NCBI GenBank assembly: GCA_001510385.1
Contig: LFFE01000032.1
Coordinates: 1 to 42,405, forward strand
Direction of reading: 5' to 3'
From: Actinobacteria bacterium casp-actino5
Lineage (GTDB): Bacteria; Actinomycetota; Acidimicrobiia; Acidimicrobiales; Ilumatobacteraceae
Length of the DNA stretch: 42,405 nucleotides
Shown here piece by piece: positions 1 to 7,976 of this stretch. Made by a program: the position numbers and the translations under genes. How positions within the stretch are numbered: position 1 is the stretch's first letter; each line of letters starts with the position of its first letter. Below the pieces are notes generated by a model that was not told the DNA's origin, made no database searches, and worked only from the letters and a program-made list of their open reading frames with translations.

Positions 1-288
1 GGACGCTCCCGCCCGAGCAAGAATCGCTTCAACTGCGCTCGTACGAACCATCGCGTTCAGCAGCAGACGAGCTCGATCAGCATCGCCGTAGCCACCAGTG
101 TCGAGAGCGGTTGTTCCGAAAATGTCGGACTCCGAGAAGTACTCCGCTAGCAAGCCATCCATCTCTGCGATGGTGTACCCCTCGCCTTCCACATTGATAG
201 CGAGGTCGCTACCGGTGAGCGTTGAGCAACTGCTCGCCACGGCAGCGATGAGAGCAACGGCGATGAGAGAGCGGAATCGTGAACGCAC
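1..288 (-). CDS. Secreted lipoprotein, N-terminal part (possible SurA/parvulin-type chaperone), cut by window edge
   Basis: Reading the minus strand from a GTG at 288, 96 codons stay open to the window edge. The N-terminus has basic residues, a hydrophobic stretch and a lipobox ending in Cys21 (VASSC), so it should be a lipid-anchored exported protein. The following residues (INVEGEGYTIAEMDGLL) resemble the 'VNG..I...E.D.LL' opening of SurA-like peptidyl-prolyl isomerase domains, but too little is visible to be sure. The start is chosen because a TAGCGT hexamer lies 7 nt upstream, there is no Shine-Dalgarno sequence, and the signal peptide begins here. It lies about 50 nt downstream of pckG on the same strand. 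Confidence 0.7.
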   Translation of the reverse strand, partial: MRSRFRSLIAVALIAAVASSCSTLTGSDLAINVEGEGYTIAEMDGLLAEYFSESDIFGTTALDTGGYGDADRARLLLNAMVRTSAVEAILARAGAS

Positions 289-295
289 GACAACG

Positions 296-301
296 ACGCT
301 A
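296..301 (-). promoter_or_regulatory. -10 box TAGCGT of the lipoprotein gene (leaderless)
   Basis: TAGCGT on the minus strand is followed by 7 nt and the GTG start at 288. This is the same spacing as many other genes in this window and implies transcription starting at or next to the start codon. Confidence 0.5.
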
Positions 302-338
302 TCGGGAGGACAGGACCTCAAGTAAGTTCTCGTCGCGC

Positions 339-2129
339 TCAGGCAAGCGCTGCTTCGAGACGATCAACTGCGGCCGGCAGAGCGGCCGGAATCTTCGGCT
401 CAAAGCGGCTGAGGTGATCGCGGATTTCAGGAATCGCGCTCTTCCAGCCATCAACATCAACGCTGAGAATTGCCTCGAGGTCAGCTGCATCAATATCGAG
501 ACCCGTCGTATCGAGCGCGCCTTCGGCAGGAAGCAGGCCGATCGGGGTCTCAATGACATCGCTCTTTCCGTCGACGCGGTCAAACACCCACTTGAGTACT
601 CGTGAGTTCTCGCCGAATCCGGGCCACAAGAACCTGCCATCTTCGTCACGACGGAACCAATTCACGAAGAAGATCTTTGGCAAATTCTTCGGGTCAGTCT
701 TTGCGCCGATGCTGAGCCAGTGGGCAAAGTAGTCGCCGTAGTTATAGCCACAGAATGGCAACATCGCCATCGGGTCAAAACGAAGTTTTCCGACTGCGCC
801 TTGTTGAGCGGCGGTCGTCTCCGATGCCATGATCGCACCGAGGAACACGCCGTGCTCCCAGTCGAAGGCCTCAGTGACGAGAGGCACTGTTGAGCGACGC
901 CGGCCGCCAAACAGGATTGCTGAGATTGGAACGCCAGCTGGGTCCTCCCATTCAGGGGCGATCGATGGGCACTGCGAGGCCGGAGCAGTGAAGCGAGCGT
1001 TGGGATGCGCGGCAGGACCATCAGACTCTGGTGTCCACATATTGCCGCGCCAGTCGGTTGCGCGGGCGGGCTGATCGTCGCTCATGCCTTCCCACCACAC
1101 ATCGCCATCGGGAGTGAGGGCTGTGTTGGTGTAGATGCAGTTGCCCCACAGTGTTTCCATTGCATTGGCATTCGTGTCAAAGCCAGTTCCTGGCGCAACG
1201 CCGAAGAAGCCGGCCTCTGGGTTGATTGCGTAGAGACGGCCGTCGTCACCAAATTTCATCCAACAGATGTCGTCGCCGATGGTTTCGGCTGTCCAGCCGG
1301 GGATGGTGGGGACAAGCATGGCGAGGTTGGTCTTGCCGCATGCCGAGGGGAAGGCCGCCGCAATGTACTTTGACTGGCCTTCGGGGTTCGTGAGTTTCAA
1401 AATCAACATGTGTTCGGCGAGCCAACCGGCATCGCGAGCCATCACTGAGGCGATACGTAGGGCAAAGCACTTCTTGCCGAGGAGAGCGTTGCCGCCGTAG
1501 CCCGAGCCGTACGACCAGATCTCGCGAGTTGCAGGGAAGTGCACGATGTACTTGTTCTCAGCGTCGCATGGCCAAGAAACGTCCGCTTCGCCTTCGGCAA
1601 GAGGTGCTCCGACCGAGTGCAAACATGGCACCCAGTCATTATCGCCAAGAACGTCGAGGGCAGCCTGACCCATTCGGGTCATGATGCGCATCGAAACGGC
1701 AACGTATGGCGAGTCGGTGAGTTGGACGCCAATGTGGGCGATTGGCGATCCGAGTGGCCCCATCGAGAACGGCACCACGTACATCGTCCGGCCCTTCATG
1801 CAACCCGTGTAAAGATTGGTGAGCTCAGTTCGCATCTCAGCTGGGTCACGCCAGTTGTTGTTCGGGCCAGCCTCTTCGGCGGTGGGCGAGCAGATGTAAG
1901 TGCGGTCCTCGACACGTGCGACGTCGCCTGGATCAGAATGGGCCCAGTAAGAATTAGGCCGCTTGGCATCATCGAGTTTGGTGAACGTGCCAGCTTGGAC
2001 GAGTTCGTTACAGAGTCGGTCGTATTCCTCTGCGGTGCCGTCACACCAATAAATGTCGTCGGGCTGCATGATCGCCGCCCACTCCGAGACCCATTGTTGG
2101 AGACGTTCGTTGGTGCTCTGTCCGCTCAT
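339..2129 (-). CDS. pckG: Phosphoenolpyruvate carboxykinase, GTP-dependent
   Basis: 596 residues, the usual length of the GTP-type enzyme (EC 4.1.1.32), which interconverts oxaloacetate and phosphoenolpyruvate in the cytosol for gluconeogenesis or anaplerosis. The phosphate-binding loop [12 protein letters not shown], the following [12 protein letters not shown] metal/nucleotide region, the GVAPGTG segment and [12 protein letters not shown] are all present, as is [18 protein letters not shown] near residue 460. These distinguish it from the ATP-type family. The ATG start has a good AGGAG about 10 nt upstream on the minus strand, unlike the leaderless genes around it. A promoter with a perfect -35 TTGACA lies about 55-80 nt upstream. 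It appears intact. Confidence 0.97.
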   Translation of the reverse strand: MSGQSTNERLQQWVSEWAAIMQPDDIYWCDGTAEEYDRLCNELVQAGTFTKLDDAKRPNSYWAHSDPGDVARVEDRTYICSPTAEEAGPNNNWRDPAEMRTELTNLYTGCMKGRTMYVVPFSMGPLGSPIAHIGVQLTDSPYVAVSMRIMTRMGQAALDVLGDNDWVPCLHSVGAPLAEGEADVSWPCDAENKYIVHFPATREIWSYGSGYGGNALLGKKCFALRIASVMARDAGWLAEHMLILKLTNPEGQSKYIAAAFPSACGKTNLAMLVPTIPGWTAETIGDDICWMKFGDDGRLYAINPEAGFFGVAPGTGFDTNANAMETLWGNCIYTNTALTPDGDVWWEGMSDDQPARATDWRGNMWTPESDGPAAHPNARFTAPASQCPSIAPEWEDPAGVPISAILFGGRRRSTVPLVTEAFDWEHGVFLGAIMASETTAAQQGAVGKLRFDPMAMLPFCGYNYGDYFAHWLSIGAKTDPKNLPKIFFVNWFRRDEDGRFLWPGFGENSRVLKWVFDRVDGKSDVIETPIGLLPAEGALDTTGLDIDAADLEAILSVDVDGWKSAIPEIRDHLSRFEPKIPAALPAAVDRLEAALA

Positions 2130-2182
2130 TGTCGTCTACTCCTAGTTCTTGGGTCGGGGAACCCTTGAGGATTTGTGTTGAC

Positions 2183-2210
2183 AGTCTTACGCGGGCGGGC
2201 GGGTTGTCAA
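2183..2210 (-). promoter_or_regulatory. Promoter of pckG (-35 TTGACA, -10 AAGACT/TAAGAC)
   Basis: On the minus strand TTGACA (complement of 2205-2210) is followed after a G+C-rich 15-16 nt spacer by TAAGAC/AAGACT (2183-2189). The predicted leader of about 45 nt carries the AGGAG site of pckG. The assignment is from consensus only. Confidence 0.5.
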
Positions 2211-2226
2211 GAGCCGCGAGGCTCTC
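2209..2226. other. Hairpin overlapping the pckG -35 element
   Basis: A 6-7 bp stem (AGAGCC / GGCTCT) with a tetraloop overlaps the edge of the pckG -35 box. Read on the plus strand it is followed by TTTT, so it looks like a weak terminator, but no plus-strand gene precedes it. On the minus strand it could end transcription from the cold-shock-like gene. Confidence 0.35.
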
Positions 2227-2378
2227 TTTTCGTGCGTTTGTGAAGATAGGTTATCGCTCGAACAGATGGTGATGATATTGAGACCATCACGATTAGAGAT
2301 GGCACGTGGCGAAAGAACCAATTTGAGGCACGAGAAAGCGCTCATTCAGTGAGCAACCGAGCACGTGGACAGACGTGG

Positions 2379-2600
2379 CTAGTGGCCGGGTGTTCCCATA
2401 TCAACTTCGCTGCCGAGGCGAAGCGAAGTTGCGTTGCCGGCTTCGTCAAGATCAAAGACGACCCGTTGCCCCTGACGGAGCATCCGAAAGATTGAGCCCT
2501 CAAGAGCGTTCGACGCGAGGTCATAATCAGCTAGATCAGAATCGCACATCACGGTTCCAAGACCAGATGACGGGTCGAACGACTTAATGACTCCCTGCAT
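2379..2600 (-). CDS. Small cold-shock-domain-like protein
   Basis: 73 residues. It opens with MQGVIKSFDPSSGLGTV, like the first strands of a cold-shock (OB-fold) nucleic-acid-binding domain, then has YDLASNALEGSIFRMLRQGQRVVFDLD, matching the later CSD region in which a charged residue is followed by a GQ.V.F strand. The classical RNP-1 motif (KGFGFI) is degenerate here, so binding to RNA or single-stranded DNA is less certain. The ATG start is 7 nt after a TACAGT -10 box, so the mRNA is probably leaderless. It sits between rpmB and pckG on the same strand. Confidence 0.75.
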   Translation of the reverse strand: MQGVIKSFDPSSGLGTVMCDSDLADYDLASNALEGSIFRMLRQGQRVVFDLDEAGNATSLRLGSEVDMGTPGH

Positions 2601-2607
2601 GGAACTA

Positions 2608-2613
2608 ACTGTA
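2608..2613 (-). promoter_or_regulatory. -10 box TACAGT of the cold-shock-like gene (leaderless)
   Basis: TACAGT on the minus strand is followed by 7 nt and the ATG at 2600. No Shine-Dalgarno sequence is visible. Confidence 0.5.
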
Positions 2614-2631
2614 GCGCCTGAGTGGTGAAGA

Positions 2632-2651
2632 GATCAGGCTGAAGCCTGATC
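2632..2651 (-). terminator. Palindromic terminator after rpmB
   Basis: GATCAGGC-TTCA-GCCTGATC (minus strand; the full repeat is 9 bp on each arm) starts inside the rpmB stop codon and is followed by TCTTC. The stem is perfect and strong but the U-tract is poor, so it may act as an intrinsic terminator or only as a 3' end stabiliser. Confidence 0.55.
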
Positions 2652-2841
2652 AGCCAGCCTTGACGACTTTGCCTGACTTAATGCAGCCAGTGCAAACATT
2701 CATTCGCTTTGTTGCGCCATTAACTAGTGCCCGCACACGCTGGATGTTCGGGTTCCACCGACGCTTCGTGCGACGATGCGAGTGCGACACATTCATGCCC
2801 CACGATGGGCCCTTTCCACACAACTCACATACCGATGCCAT
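2650..2841 (-). CDS. rpmB: 50S ribosomal protein L28 (zinc-binding form)
   Basis: 63 residues when started at the ATG at 2841 (MASVCELCGK); an upstream in-frame TTG at 2850 is less likely because L28 proteins usually begin at this point. CELC near the N-terminus and CTGC near the C-terminus form the four-cysteine zinc site of the C+ form. The central SHSHRRTKRRWNPNIQ stretch is the family signature. An AAGGAG lies 12 nt upstream, slightly far. The gene diverges from recG. In many actinobacteria a DAK-type kinase gene sits between rpmB and recG; it is absent here. Confidence 0.95.
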   Translation of the reverse strand: MASVCELCGKGPSWGMNVSHSHRRTKRRWNPNIQRVRALVNGATKRMNVCTGCIKSGKVVKAG

Positions 2842-3045
2842 CTCGACCAATTACTCCTTGCGATAGCGGACTCGTTCCGCCTCCGGACAGAAATTCGTTT
2901 TCGAACTCCTAAGCGACCCCCGCACGTTATCGGTGACGAACCCCAACTAACACCGCGCGGCCATTCGGACTGAGAAATTCGGCCTGAGAAATTTCAGCGC
3001 CACTAGTTTCTACAGAGTGCACGTTCACCAGCGAGATTTCACAAT

Positions 3046-5187
3046 ATGAGTCAGGTGATTGAGACCGTCGACGGCCCGCTCACACTCGGCGAACTTGCGC
3101 AGATCGATATTGCTCGGCTGAAGGGAGTCGGCGATGCAAAGCAACGTGCGCTGAGCGAATACGGCATTCACGACGTTCTTGAACTATTGATGACGTACCC
3201 GAGGCGCTGGGTTGATCGAACAAACCAGCAGCGGGTGGCAGACGCATTTCCTGGACAAGAGGTGTTACTTGTTGTCGAGGTTCGTGGGGTCGAAGAACGG
3301 CAGATGCGGAACCGGCGCAAGATGGTAAATGTTCGTGTCGGTGACGGAACCGGCTCATTGCGCATCACCTTCTTTAATCAGCCGTGGCGGGCACGGCAAC
3401 TCACTGTGGGGCTGGTGATTGCGATCCACGGGAAGGTGGAGGACTACCGAGGGAGCCTGCAGATGACAAACCCGGTGGTCGACCTCATCGGGGATCGCAC
3501 AGGTCGAATAGTTCCGATCTACCCGCAAAGCGAGAAGGTCCGGGTTACGACCTGGGAGATCGCTGCGCTCGTTGAACAAGCACTTCGTCGCTGCGACTCC
3601 CGTGGCATAGCTGACCCCGTGCCTATTTCAGACCGTGAACGTCTTGGGCTTGTCGGACGATTTGAGGCGTTGAAAGCGATACACGGCCCTGATTCGATGA
3701 CAGCTGCGAATGACGCCCGACGACGGCTTGCCTTCGACGAATTACTGCGCGTGCAAGTCGAACTGGTGCGTCGAAAGCGAGAACTCGAACGCACCTCGCG
3801 AGGTATTCAACACGTGGTTGGCGGCGACCTTGTCGGACGATTTGTATCCGCCCTTCCGTTTCCTCTGACGACTGCTCAGCAGAGAGCGATCGCCGAGATC
3901 TCCGAGGACATGGGATCGTCTCAGCCGATGCATCGACTGCTTCAAGGGGACGTTGGTGCCGGTAAGACAATTGTCGCAGTGGCCGCCCTCCTCAATGCTG
4001 TTGAGGGGGGACATCAAGGAGCGTTGATGGCGCCGACAGAAGTGCTTGCTGAGCAGCACGGCACAGGTGTTCGAGCATTACTCGACGGACTCGTTATCGA
4101 AGATGGTGACAACTTGTTTGGGGAGCGACCACTGCGAATCGAACTTCTGACGAACAGAGTGACCGGTCAAGATCGTCGTGAGGTGCTTGCCGGACTTGCG
4201 GACGGATCTGTCGACATCGTGATCGGTACGCACGCCCTGATTCAAGAGGGAGTTGATTTTTCGAGTCTCGGTGCAGTCGTTGTTGACGAGCAGCACCGAT
4301 TTGGTGTCGAGCAGAGGGCTGCACTGAGAGCCAAATCGGATGAGGCTGTGCCCGATCTGTTGGTCATGACGGCAACGCCAATTCCGCGAACTGCTGCAAT
4401 GACGGTGTACGGCGATCTTGACGTAAGTGCTCTTGATGAGCTGCCGCCGGGCCGCACCCCGATCGCCACCCACTGGGCGGCTGGTCCACTGGCTGAGGCA
4501 AACGTCTGGGCGACCGTGTGTAGCGAGGTTGCCGAGGGAAGGCAGGCGTACGTGGTGTGCCCGCTCATTGAGGAAAGCGAGAATCTCGAGGTCGCATCCG
4601 CGGAGGAAACCTTTCAACGTCTCGCTGCCAGCGAACTCTCGGACCTCCGCGTTGGCTTGCTACACGGCAGAATGCCGTCGGCAGGAAAAGAGGCGACTAT
4701 GGATGCCTTTCGGGCAAGAGAGCTCGATGTGCTGGTGGCGACGACGGTGATCGAGGTCGGGGTTGACGTGCCAAACGCAACCGTGATGGTCGTGCTTGAT
4801 GCCGACCGGTTCGGAATTGCGCAATTGCACCAGCTGCGCGGACGTGTTGGCAGGGGTACGCACGCCTCGACCTGTTGGCTTGTAACGAGCAGTGACAATG
4901 TCAATCCGCGTATCGACGCGTTGGTGGGGTCAACCGACGGGTTTGAACTCGCAGAAATCGATCTGGAATTGCGAGGCGAAGGAACGTTGATGTCATCTGC
5001 GCAAAAAGGCCGAAGTGATCTTCGACTTGCCTCTCTGCGGCGCGACCGCGAGCTCATCGAGCGCGCCCGAGAGGTGGCGTTTCGAATCGTCGACGAAGAT
5101 CCAGAACTTGCCAATTCTGAAGTGTTGCGTTCTGAAATAGCGCTGCTGCTGTCAGAGCGTGACGGTGACTATCTCACGAAGTCGTGA
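3046..5187 (+). CDS. recG: ATP-dependent DNA helicase RecG
   Basis: 713 residues, close to the usual length. It rescues stalled replication forks and branch-migrates Holliday junctions. The N-terminal wedge/OB region (about residues 1-270, with YPRRWVDRT) is followed by a superfamily 2 helicase core: Walker A GDVGAGKT near residue 305, a DEQH box (VVVDEQHRFG) near 410, TATPIPRT near 445, and the second RecA-like lobe with ATTVIEVGVDVPNA and QLRGRVGRG. The start ATG is supported by the family N-terminus; only a weak GCGAG is found upstream. It leads the long plus-strand housekeeping series. Confidence 0.96.
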   Translation: MSQVIETVDGPLTLGELAQIDIARLKGVGDAKQRALSEYGIHDVLELLMTYPRRWVDRTNQQRVADAFPGQEVLLVVEVRGVEERQMRNRRKMVNVRVGDGTGSLRITFFNQPWRARQLTVGLVIAIHGKVEDYRGSLQMTNPVVDLIGDRTGRIVPIYPQSEKVRVTTWEIAALVEQALRRCDSRGIADPVPISDRERLGLVGRFEALKAIHGPDSMTAANDARRRLAFDELLRVQVELVRRKRELERTSRGIQHVVGGDLVGRFVSALPFPLTTAQQRAIAEISEDMGSSQPMHRLLQGDVGAGKTIVAVAALLNAVEGGHQGALMAPTEVLAEQHGTGVRALLDGLVIEDGDNLFGERPLRIELLTNRVTGQDRREVLAGLADGSVDIVIGTHALIQEGVDFSSLGAVVVDEQHRFGVEQRAALRAKSDEAVPDLLVMTATPIPRTAAMTVYGDLDVSALDELPPGRTPIATHWAAGPLAEANVWATVCSEVAEGRQAYVVCPLIEESENLEVASAEETFQRLAASELSDLRVGLLHGRMPSAGKEATMDAFRARELDVLVATTVIEVGVDVPNATVMVVLDADRFGIAQLHQLRGRVGRGTHASTCWLVTSSDNVNPRIDALVGSTDGFELAEIDLELRGEGTLMSSAQKGRSDLRLASLRRDRELIERAREVAFRIVDEDPELANSEVLRSEIALLLSERDGDYLTKS

Positions 5188-5189
5188 GG

Positions 5190-5390
5190 TCAGAATTTGG
5201 GAAATTCGTCATCCTCCGGAAGCACAAGATCCCAGCGGTCAAGGCAATCTTCGCAGCGGTACGCAACGATGTCTCCGGGCAGCCAACGAGGGCCTTCCTC
5301 CCTTGGGTGAGTGAGAAGAAACGCTCGGCCTCCGCAGTCGATGCAGTCGATCTGTGGGTATGGCTCGAAGGGCTCCTCGTCAGAACTCAT
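5190..5390 (-). CDS. Small zinc-ribbon protein, unknown function
   Basis: 66 residues starting at the ATG at 5390 (MSSDEEPFEPYPQIDC). Two CxxC pairs (CIDC and CEDC), separated by about 30 residues, should bind one zinc as a ribbon. The protein is acidic at both ends and the remainder is not recognised. It lies opposite its neighbours, between the 3' end of recG (2 nt away, converging) and rsmD (40 nt away, diverging). A longer in-frame extension exists upstream but would run through the rsmD promoter and start, so the short form is preferred. Confidence 0.7.
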   Translation of the reverse strand: MSSDEEPFEPYPQIDCIDCGGRAFLLTHPREEGPRWLPGDIVAYRCEDCLDRWDLVLPEDDEFPKF

Positions 5391-5418
5391 AACTGCGAGT
5401 ATGGCCGATACGAACACG

Positions 5419-5424
5419 TAGCCT
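5419..5424 (+). promoter_or_regulatory. -10 box TAGCCT of rsmD (leaderless)
   Basis: TAGCCT followed by exactly 6 nt and the GTG start of rsmD at 5431. This promoter lies in the 40-nt gap shared with the divergent zinc-ribbon gene. Confidence 0.55.
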
Positions 5425-5430
5425 GAGGGT

Positions 5431-5955
5431 GTGCGTGTGGTAGCGGGATTTTTAGGCGGTCGGAAAATCGAGGCGCCCGCAGGAACGAGCACTCGGCCGA
5501 CGACTGACCGTGTCCGCGAAGCGGTGTTTAACACGCTCGGGTCAATGGGGGTTATTGAAGGTGCCCTTGTCGCTGATCTGTATGCGGGAAGTGGAGCGAT
5601 GGGAATTGAGGCGCTCTCTCGAGGAGCGGCTCATTGCACGTTCGTCGAAAACAATCGATCGGCGCTTCGAGTACTCAACGACAATATTTCGACTCTCGGC
5701 CTCGTCGACGAGGTAACGGTGGTTCAGGGTTCTGTCGAGTCATACGCAGCGCGCCTTGATGTCGACATTGTGCTGGCGGACCCGCCTTATGACACTGCAG
5801 ATTGGAGCGATCTGATGTCGAACCTTTCAGCACCCCTGCTGGTCGCTGAAGCCAGTCGAGAGATTGAACCAATCGAAGGGTGGTCAACCTTGCGGGCTCG
5901 TCGTTATGGCCGAACTTGGGTGACAGTTGTGGGTCGGGATAGCGAAGCAGGCTGA
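5431..5955 (+). CDS. rsmD: 16S rRNA (guanine-966-N2)-methyltransferase
   Basis: 174 residues. It uses S-adenosylmethionine to methylate G966 of 16S rRNA during small-subunit assembly. The N-terminus (MRVVAGFLGGRKIEAP then STRPTTDRVREAVFN) is the RsmD signature. The SAM-binding loop is DLYAGSGAMGIEALSRGA and the catalytic motif is ADPPY near residue 113. The GTG start fits both the family N-terminus and the TAGCCT -10 box 6 nt upstream. coaD follows after 45 nt, the common pairing rsmD-coaD. Confidence 0.95.
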   Translation: MRVVAGFLGGRKIEAPAGTSTRPTTDRVREAVFNTLGSMGVIEGALVADLYAGSGAMGIEALSRGAAHCTFVENNRSALRVLNDNISTLGLVDEVTVVQGSVESYAARLDVDIVLADPPYDTADWSDLMSNLSAPLLVAEASREIEPIEGWSTLRARRYGRTWVTVVGRDSEAG

Positions 5956-6000
5956 CGCGCCACTGTTCGCTCTGTTCACTCAACTAGGTTGGTCTCACTC

Positions 6001-6489
6001 ATGAGTATTGCGTTCGTCCCCGGAAGTTTCGACCCGATGCACCTCGGGCACCTTGACGTTGTCGACCAAGCGTTAGAGGTCTTTGGAGCGGTTGTCGTAG
6101 GAGTCCTCCATAACCCATCGAAACCCTCTGGGTTGTTTACTCCTGAAGAGCGCGTTGCTCTCGCTCAACAAACCGTTGGTAACAGGTCGAATGTGACCGT
6201 TGGAGCGTTCAGTGGGCTGGCTGTACAAGCCGCTGCTGAAGCTGGGGCAGACATCATCGTGAAGGGTCTGCGAACGATGAGCGACTTCGACATCGAACAG
6301 CAGATGGCACAGAACAACGTCGCTCTCACAGGAATTCGCACGGTCTTTGTGCCATGTCGCCCTGATCTTGCCTACATCAGTAGCCGGTTCATCCGAGAAA
6401 TTTCCTCGCAGGGGATCTCTATCGACCATATGGTGGATCCGGCAGTATCTGTCGCTCTTCAGGTGAAGCACGGAGAGGCCACCTCATGA
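6001..6489 (+). CDS. coaD: Phosphopantetheine adenylyltransferase
   Basis: 162 residues from the ATG at 6001 (MSIAFVPGSFDPMHLGH). It transfers AMP to 4'-phosphopantetheine to give dephospho-CoA, the penultimate step of CoA synthesis. The nucleotidyltransferase HxGH motif (HLGH) and the C-terminal YISSRFIREIS, equivalent to the ISST motif, are present. An in-frame TTG at 5989 would add four residues but overlaps a TAGGTT -10 box at 5985-5990, so it is rejected. The stop overlaps the next start by ATGA, implying translational coupling. Confidence 0.96.
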   Translation: MSIAFVPGSFDPMHLGHLDVVDQALEVFGAVVVGVLHNPSKPSGLFTPEERVALAQQTVGNRSNVTVGAFSGLAVQAAAEAGADIIVKGLRTMSDFDIEQQMAQNNVALTGIRTVFVPCRPDLAYISSRFIREISSQGISIDHMVDPAVSVALQVKHGEATS

Positions 6490-7127
6490 GCCATGATGAA
6501 TGGGTGAATGATCGAGCACCCCACCAGGTCGACCCCGGTATCGACGTCGGTATCGACGATGACGAGTTCGAACAGCCATATGACGCGGCACCCGCGCGAG
6601 ACCCACACCTTGGTGATGCTGAGACATTGCTGAAGAGGGCCGTTGACATTGTGGTGACTGCTCCAACCATGCCGCTGAGCTCGTCACCCCGTATCGATCG
6701 AGATGAGATGGTCGAACTTCTCTCAGAAGCGCTGTCTCGTCTTCCGGAAGAACTTCGCCAAGCCCGCCACCTGCTCCGTGAGCGAGATGAGTTCATCGCC
6801 CGCACCCGCCGCGAGGCGGCCGAGGTTGTTGAGGCAGCTCGCGTGCAGTCAGAGCGAATGGTGCAACGAACCGAGGTTGTGCGCGCTGCTGAAGCACGAG
6901 CTCGCCACATCATGGAAACCGCTTCGTCTGAGTCTCGTCGGCTGAAGAATGAGACTGAAGATTTCCTAGATCAGCGTTTGGCGAGTTTCGAGATTTTGCT
7001 CGAGCGCCTCACCCGGGCAGTGGCAACTGGCCGCCAGAAGCTGTCGATTACTGGCATTGATGCGGCAGTTCCGGACGAGTCACACCCTGAACATGACGAG
7101 TCTGGGTTCTTCGACCAAGATCGTTAA
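6486..7127 (+). CDS. DivIVA-family coiled-coil protein, SepIVA-like
   Basis: 213 residues. After an acidic, low-complexity N-terminus (about 1-70) there is a long charged coiled coil (about 75-185) rich in Arg, Glu and Ala, with no signal peptide or membrane segment. In mycobacteria the gene just before the DUF177 gene and rnc encodes SepIVA, a DivIVA-like factor for septation and cell-envelope synthesis. Position and architecture match, so a role in organising division or polar growth is inferred; the sequence alone would also suit a generic ATP-synthase-b-like coiled coil. It overlaps coaD by 4 nt. Confidence 0.65.
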   Translation: MSHDEWVNDRAPHQVDPGIDVGIDDDEFEQPYDAAPARDPHLGDAETLLKRAVDIVVTAPTMPLSSSPRIDRDEMVELLSEALSRLPEELRQARHLLRERDEFIARTRREAAEVVEAARVQSERMVQRTEVVRAAEARARHIMETASSESRRLKNETEDFLDQRLASFEILLERLTRAVATGRQKLSITGIDAAVPDESHPEHDESGFFDQDR

Positions 7128-7141
7128 CGAGGGGAGCGGTG

Positions 7142-7687
7142 ATGTCCTCGCCGAGCATGCACGCGCTGCGAATCAACATCGTTGAATTACTGAGACAGCC
7201 AGGAAGTGAACGTCGGGTTGAGCACGAGATTTCATCGGACGACCTTCAATGTGAACTCGCACCTGGGCAGTCTGAAATCTCAGGGATGGTGTCGGTCGAT
7301 GTGACCGCAGTGTCGGCCACAGATGACGTCTCGGTGGCCGGGTCAATTTCTATTCCCTGGAGTGGTGAGTGCCGGCGTTGTCTGAAATCGATCTCAGGCA
7401 TTCAAGTTGTCGATTTCGATGAACGATTTGCTCCCGCCCGAAGTCGAAATCGGATCGGATTGTCAGACGGCGATGTATCGATTATCGAAGGCGATCAAAT
7501 TGATTTGCTGGAGCCAATTCGCGAGACCGTGATGATTGAAACCCCGATGAGCGTGCTCTGCAGCGAGTCATGTGAAGGGATCTGCGATGTATGCGGCGCT
7601 GATCGAAACAACGATTCGTGTGAATGTGTCGTCGTCATTCGCGATGAGCGCTGGGCCGCACTCGATGCACTCGAACTCGATGATTAA
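7142..7687 (+). CDS. DUF177 / YceD family protein
   Basis: 181 residues from ATG 7142, preceded by GAGGGGAG at a good distance; the GTG immediately before it is less likely. The family member YceD is linked with 23S rRNA accumulation and usually lies before rpmF, as here. Visible cysteines are CRRC near residue 78 and a C-terminal LCSESCEGICDVCG cluster, typical of the family and probably metal-binding. The gene is part of the yceD-rpmF-plsX-acpP block connecting ribosome and fatty-acid/phospholipid synthesis genes. Confidence 0.9.
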   Translation: MSSPSMHALRINIVELLRQPGSERRVEHEISSDDLQCELAPGQSEISGMVSVDVTAVSATDDVSVAGSISIPWSGECRRCLKSISGIQVVDFDERFAPARSRNRIGLSDGDVSIIEGDQIDLLEPIRETVMIETPMSVLCSESCEGICDVCGADRNNDSCECVVVIRDERWAALDALELDD

Positions 7688-7718
7688 ATCTTTCGACCGC
7701 AATTAGCCGGTTCCCCGA

Positions 7719-7760
7719 TAGTCTCAACTCGCCCTCGAGGAAGAGAAGAGTCTGTTCCTC
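7719..7760 (+). promoter_or_regulatory. rpmF promoter (-10 TAGTCT) and leader hairpin
   Basis: TAGTCT at 7719-7724 would start transcription near 7731. The first transcribed bases can fold as GAGGAA (7737-7742) / TTCCTC (7755-7760) with a 12-nt loop, placing a stem at the 5' end of the rpmF leader, followed by a GGAG site at 7773. Whether this is regulatory is not known. Confidence 0.4.
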
Positions 7761-7783
7761 TAACTGAGTGACGGAGAAGTCAA

Positions 7784-7963
7784 GTGGCCGTTCCGAAGAA
7801 GAAAACCTCAAAATCGAAGACCCGCAGCCGCCGTGCGAGCAACTGGAAGCTGTCTGCTCCAGCGCGTAGCACGTGCCCACGTTGCGGTAGTGCGAAGACG
7901 CCGCACACTGTCTGCCAGTCCTGTGGCTGGTACAAGAATCGCGTTGTTGTTGACGTCTCCTGA
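7784..7963 (+). CDS. rpmF: 50S ribosomal protein L32 (zinc-binding form)
   Basis: 59 residues from GTG 7784: [18 protein letters not shown], the standard L32 N-terminus. CPRC at 31-34 and CQSC at 44-47 form the zinc ribbon, followed by [14 protein letters not shown] lies about 9 nt upstream. It sits between the DUF177 gene and plsX, the universal arrangement. The stop codon is only 1 nt from the -10 box of plsX. Confidence 0.95.
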   Translation: MAVPKKKTSKSKTRSRRASNWKLSAPARSTCPRCGSAKTPHTVCQSCGWYKNRVVVDVS

Positions 7964-7964
7964 G

Positions 7965-7970
7965 TAGTCT
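7965..7970 (+). promoter_or_regulatory. -10 box TAGTCT of plsX (leaderless)
   Basis: TAGTCT followed by 6 nt and the plsX ATG at 7977, directly after the rpmF stop codon. It gives plsX its own promoter within the block. Confidence 0.55.
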
Positions 7971-7976
7971 CGCAAC

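Noticed and set aside
98-325. Plus-strand frame of 75 codons at the left edge
   Set aside because: It is antisense to a minus-strand frame that has a clear lipoprotein signal peptide and a -10 box.
2231-2300. GTGATG / CATCAC inverted repeat upstream of pckG
   Set aside because: The 6-bp repeat with a 10-nt loop lies upstream of the pckG -35 box and has no conserved operator resemblance; treated as chance.
2894-2905. TTCG-TTTT-CGAA palindrome between rpmB and recG, considered as a second LexA box
   Set aside because: It lacks the GAAC...GTTC core that the recA box shows.
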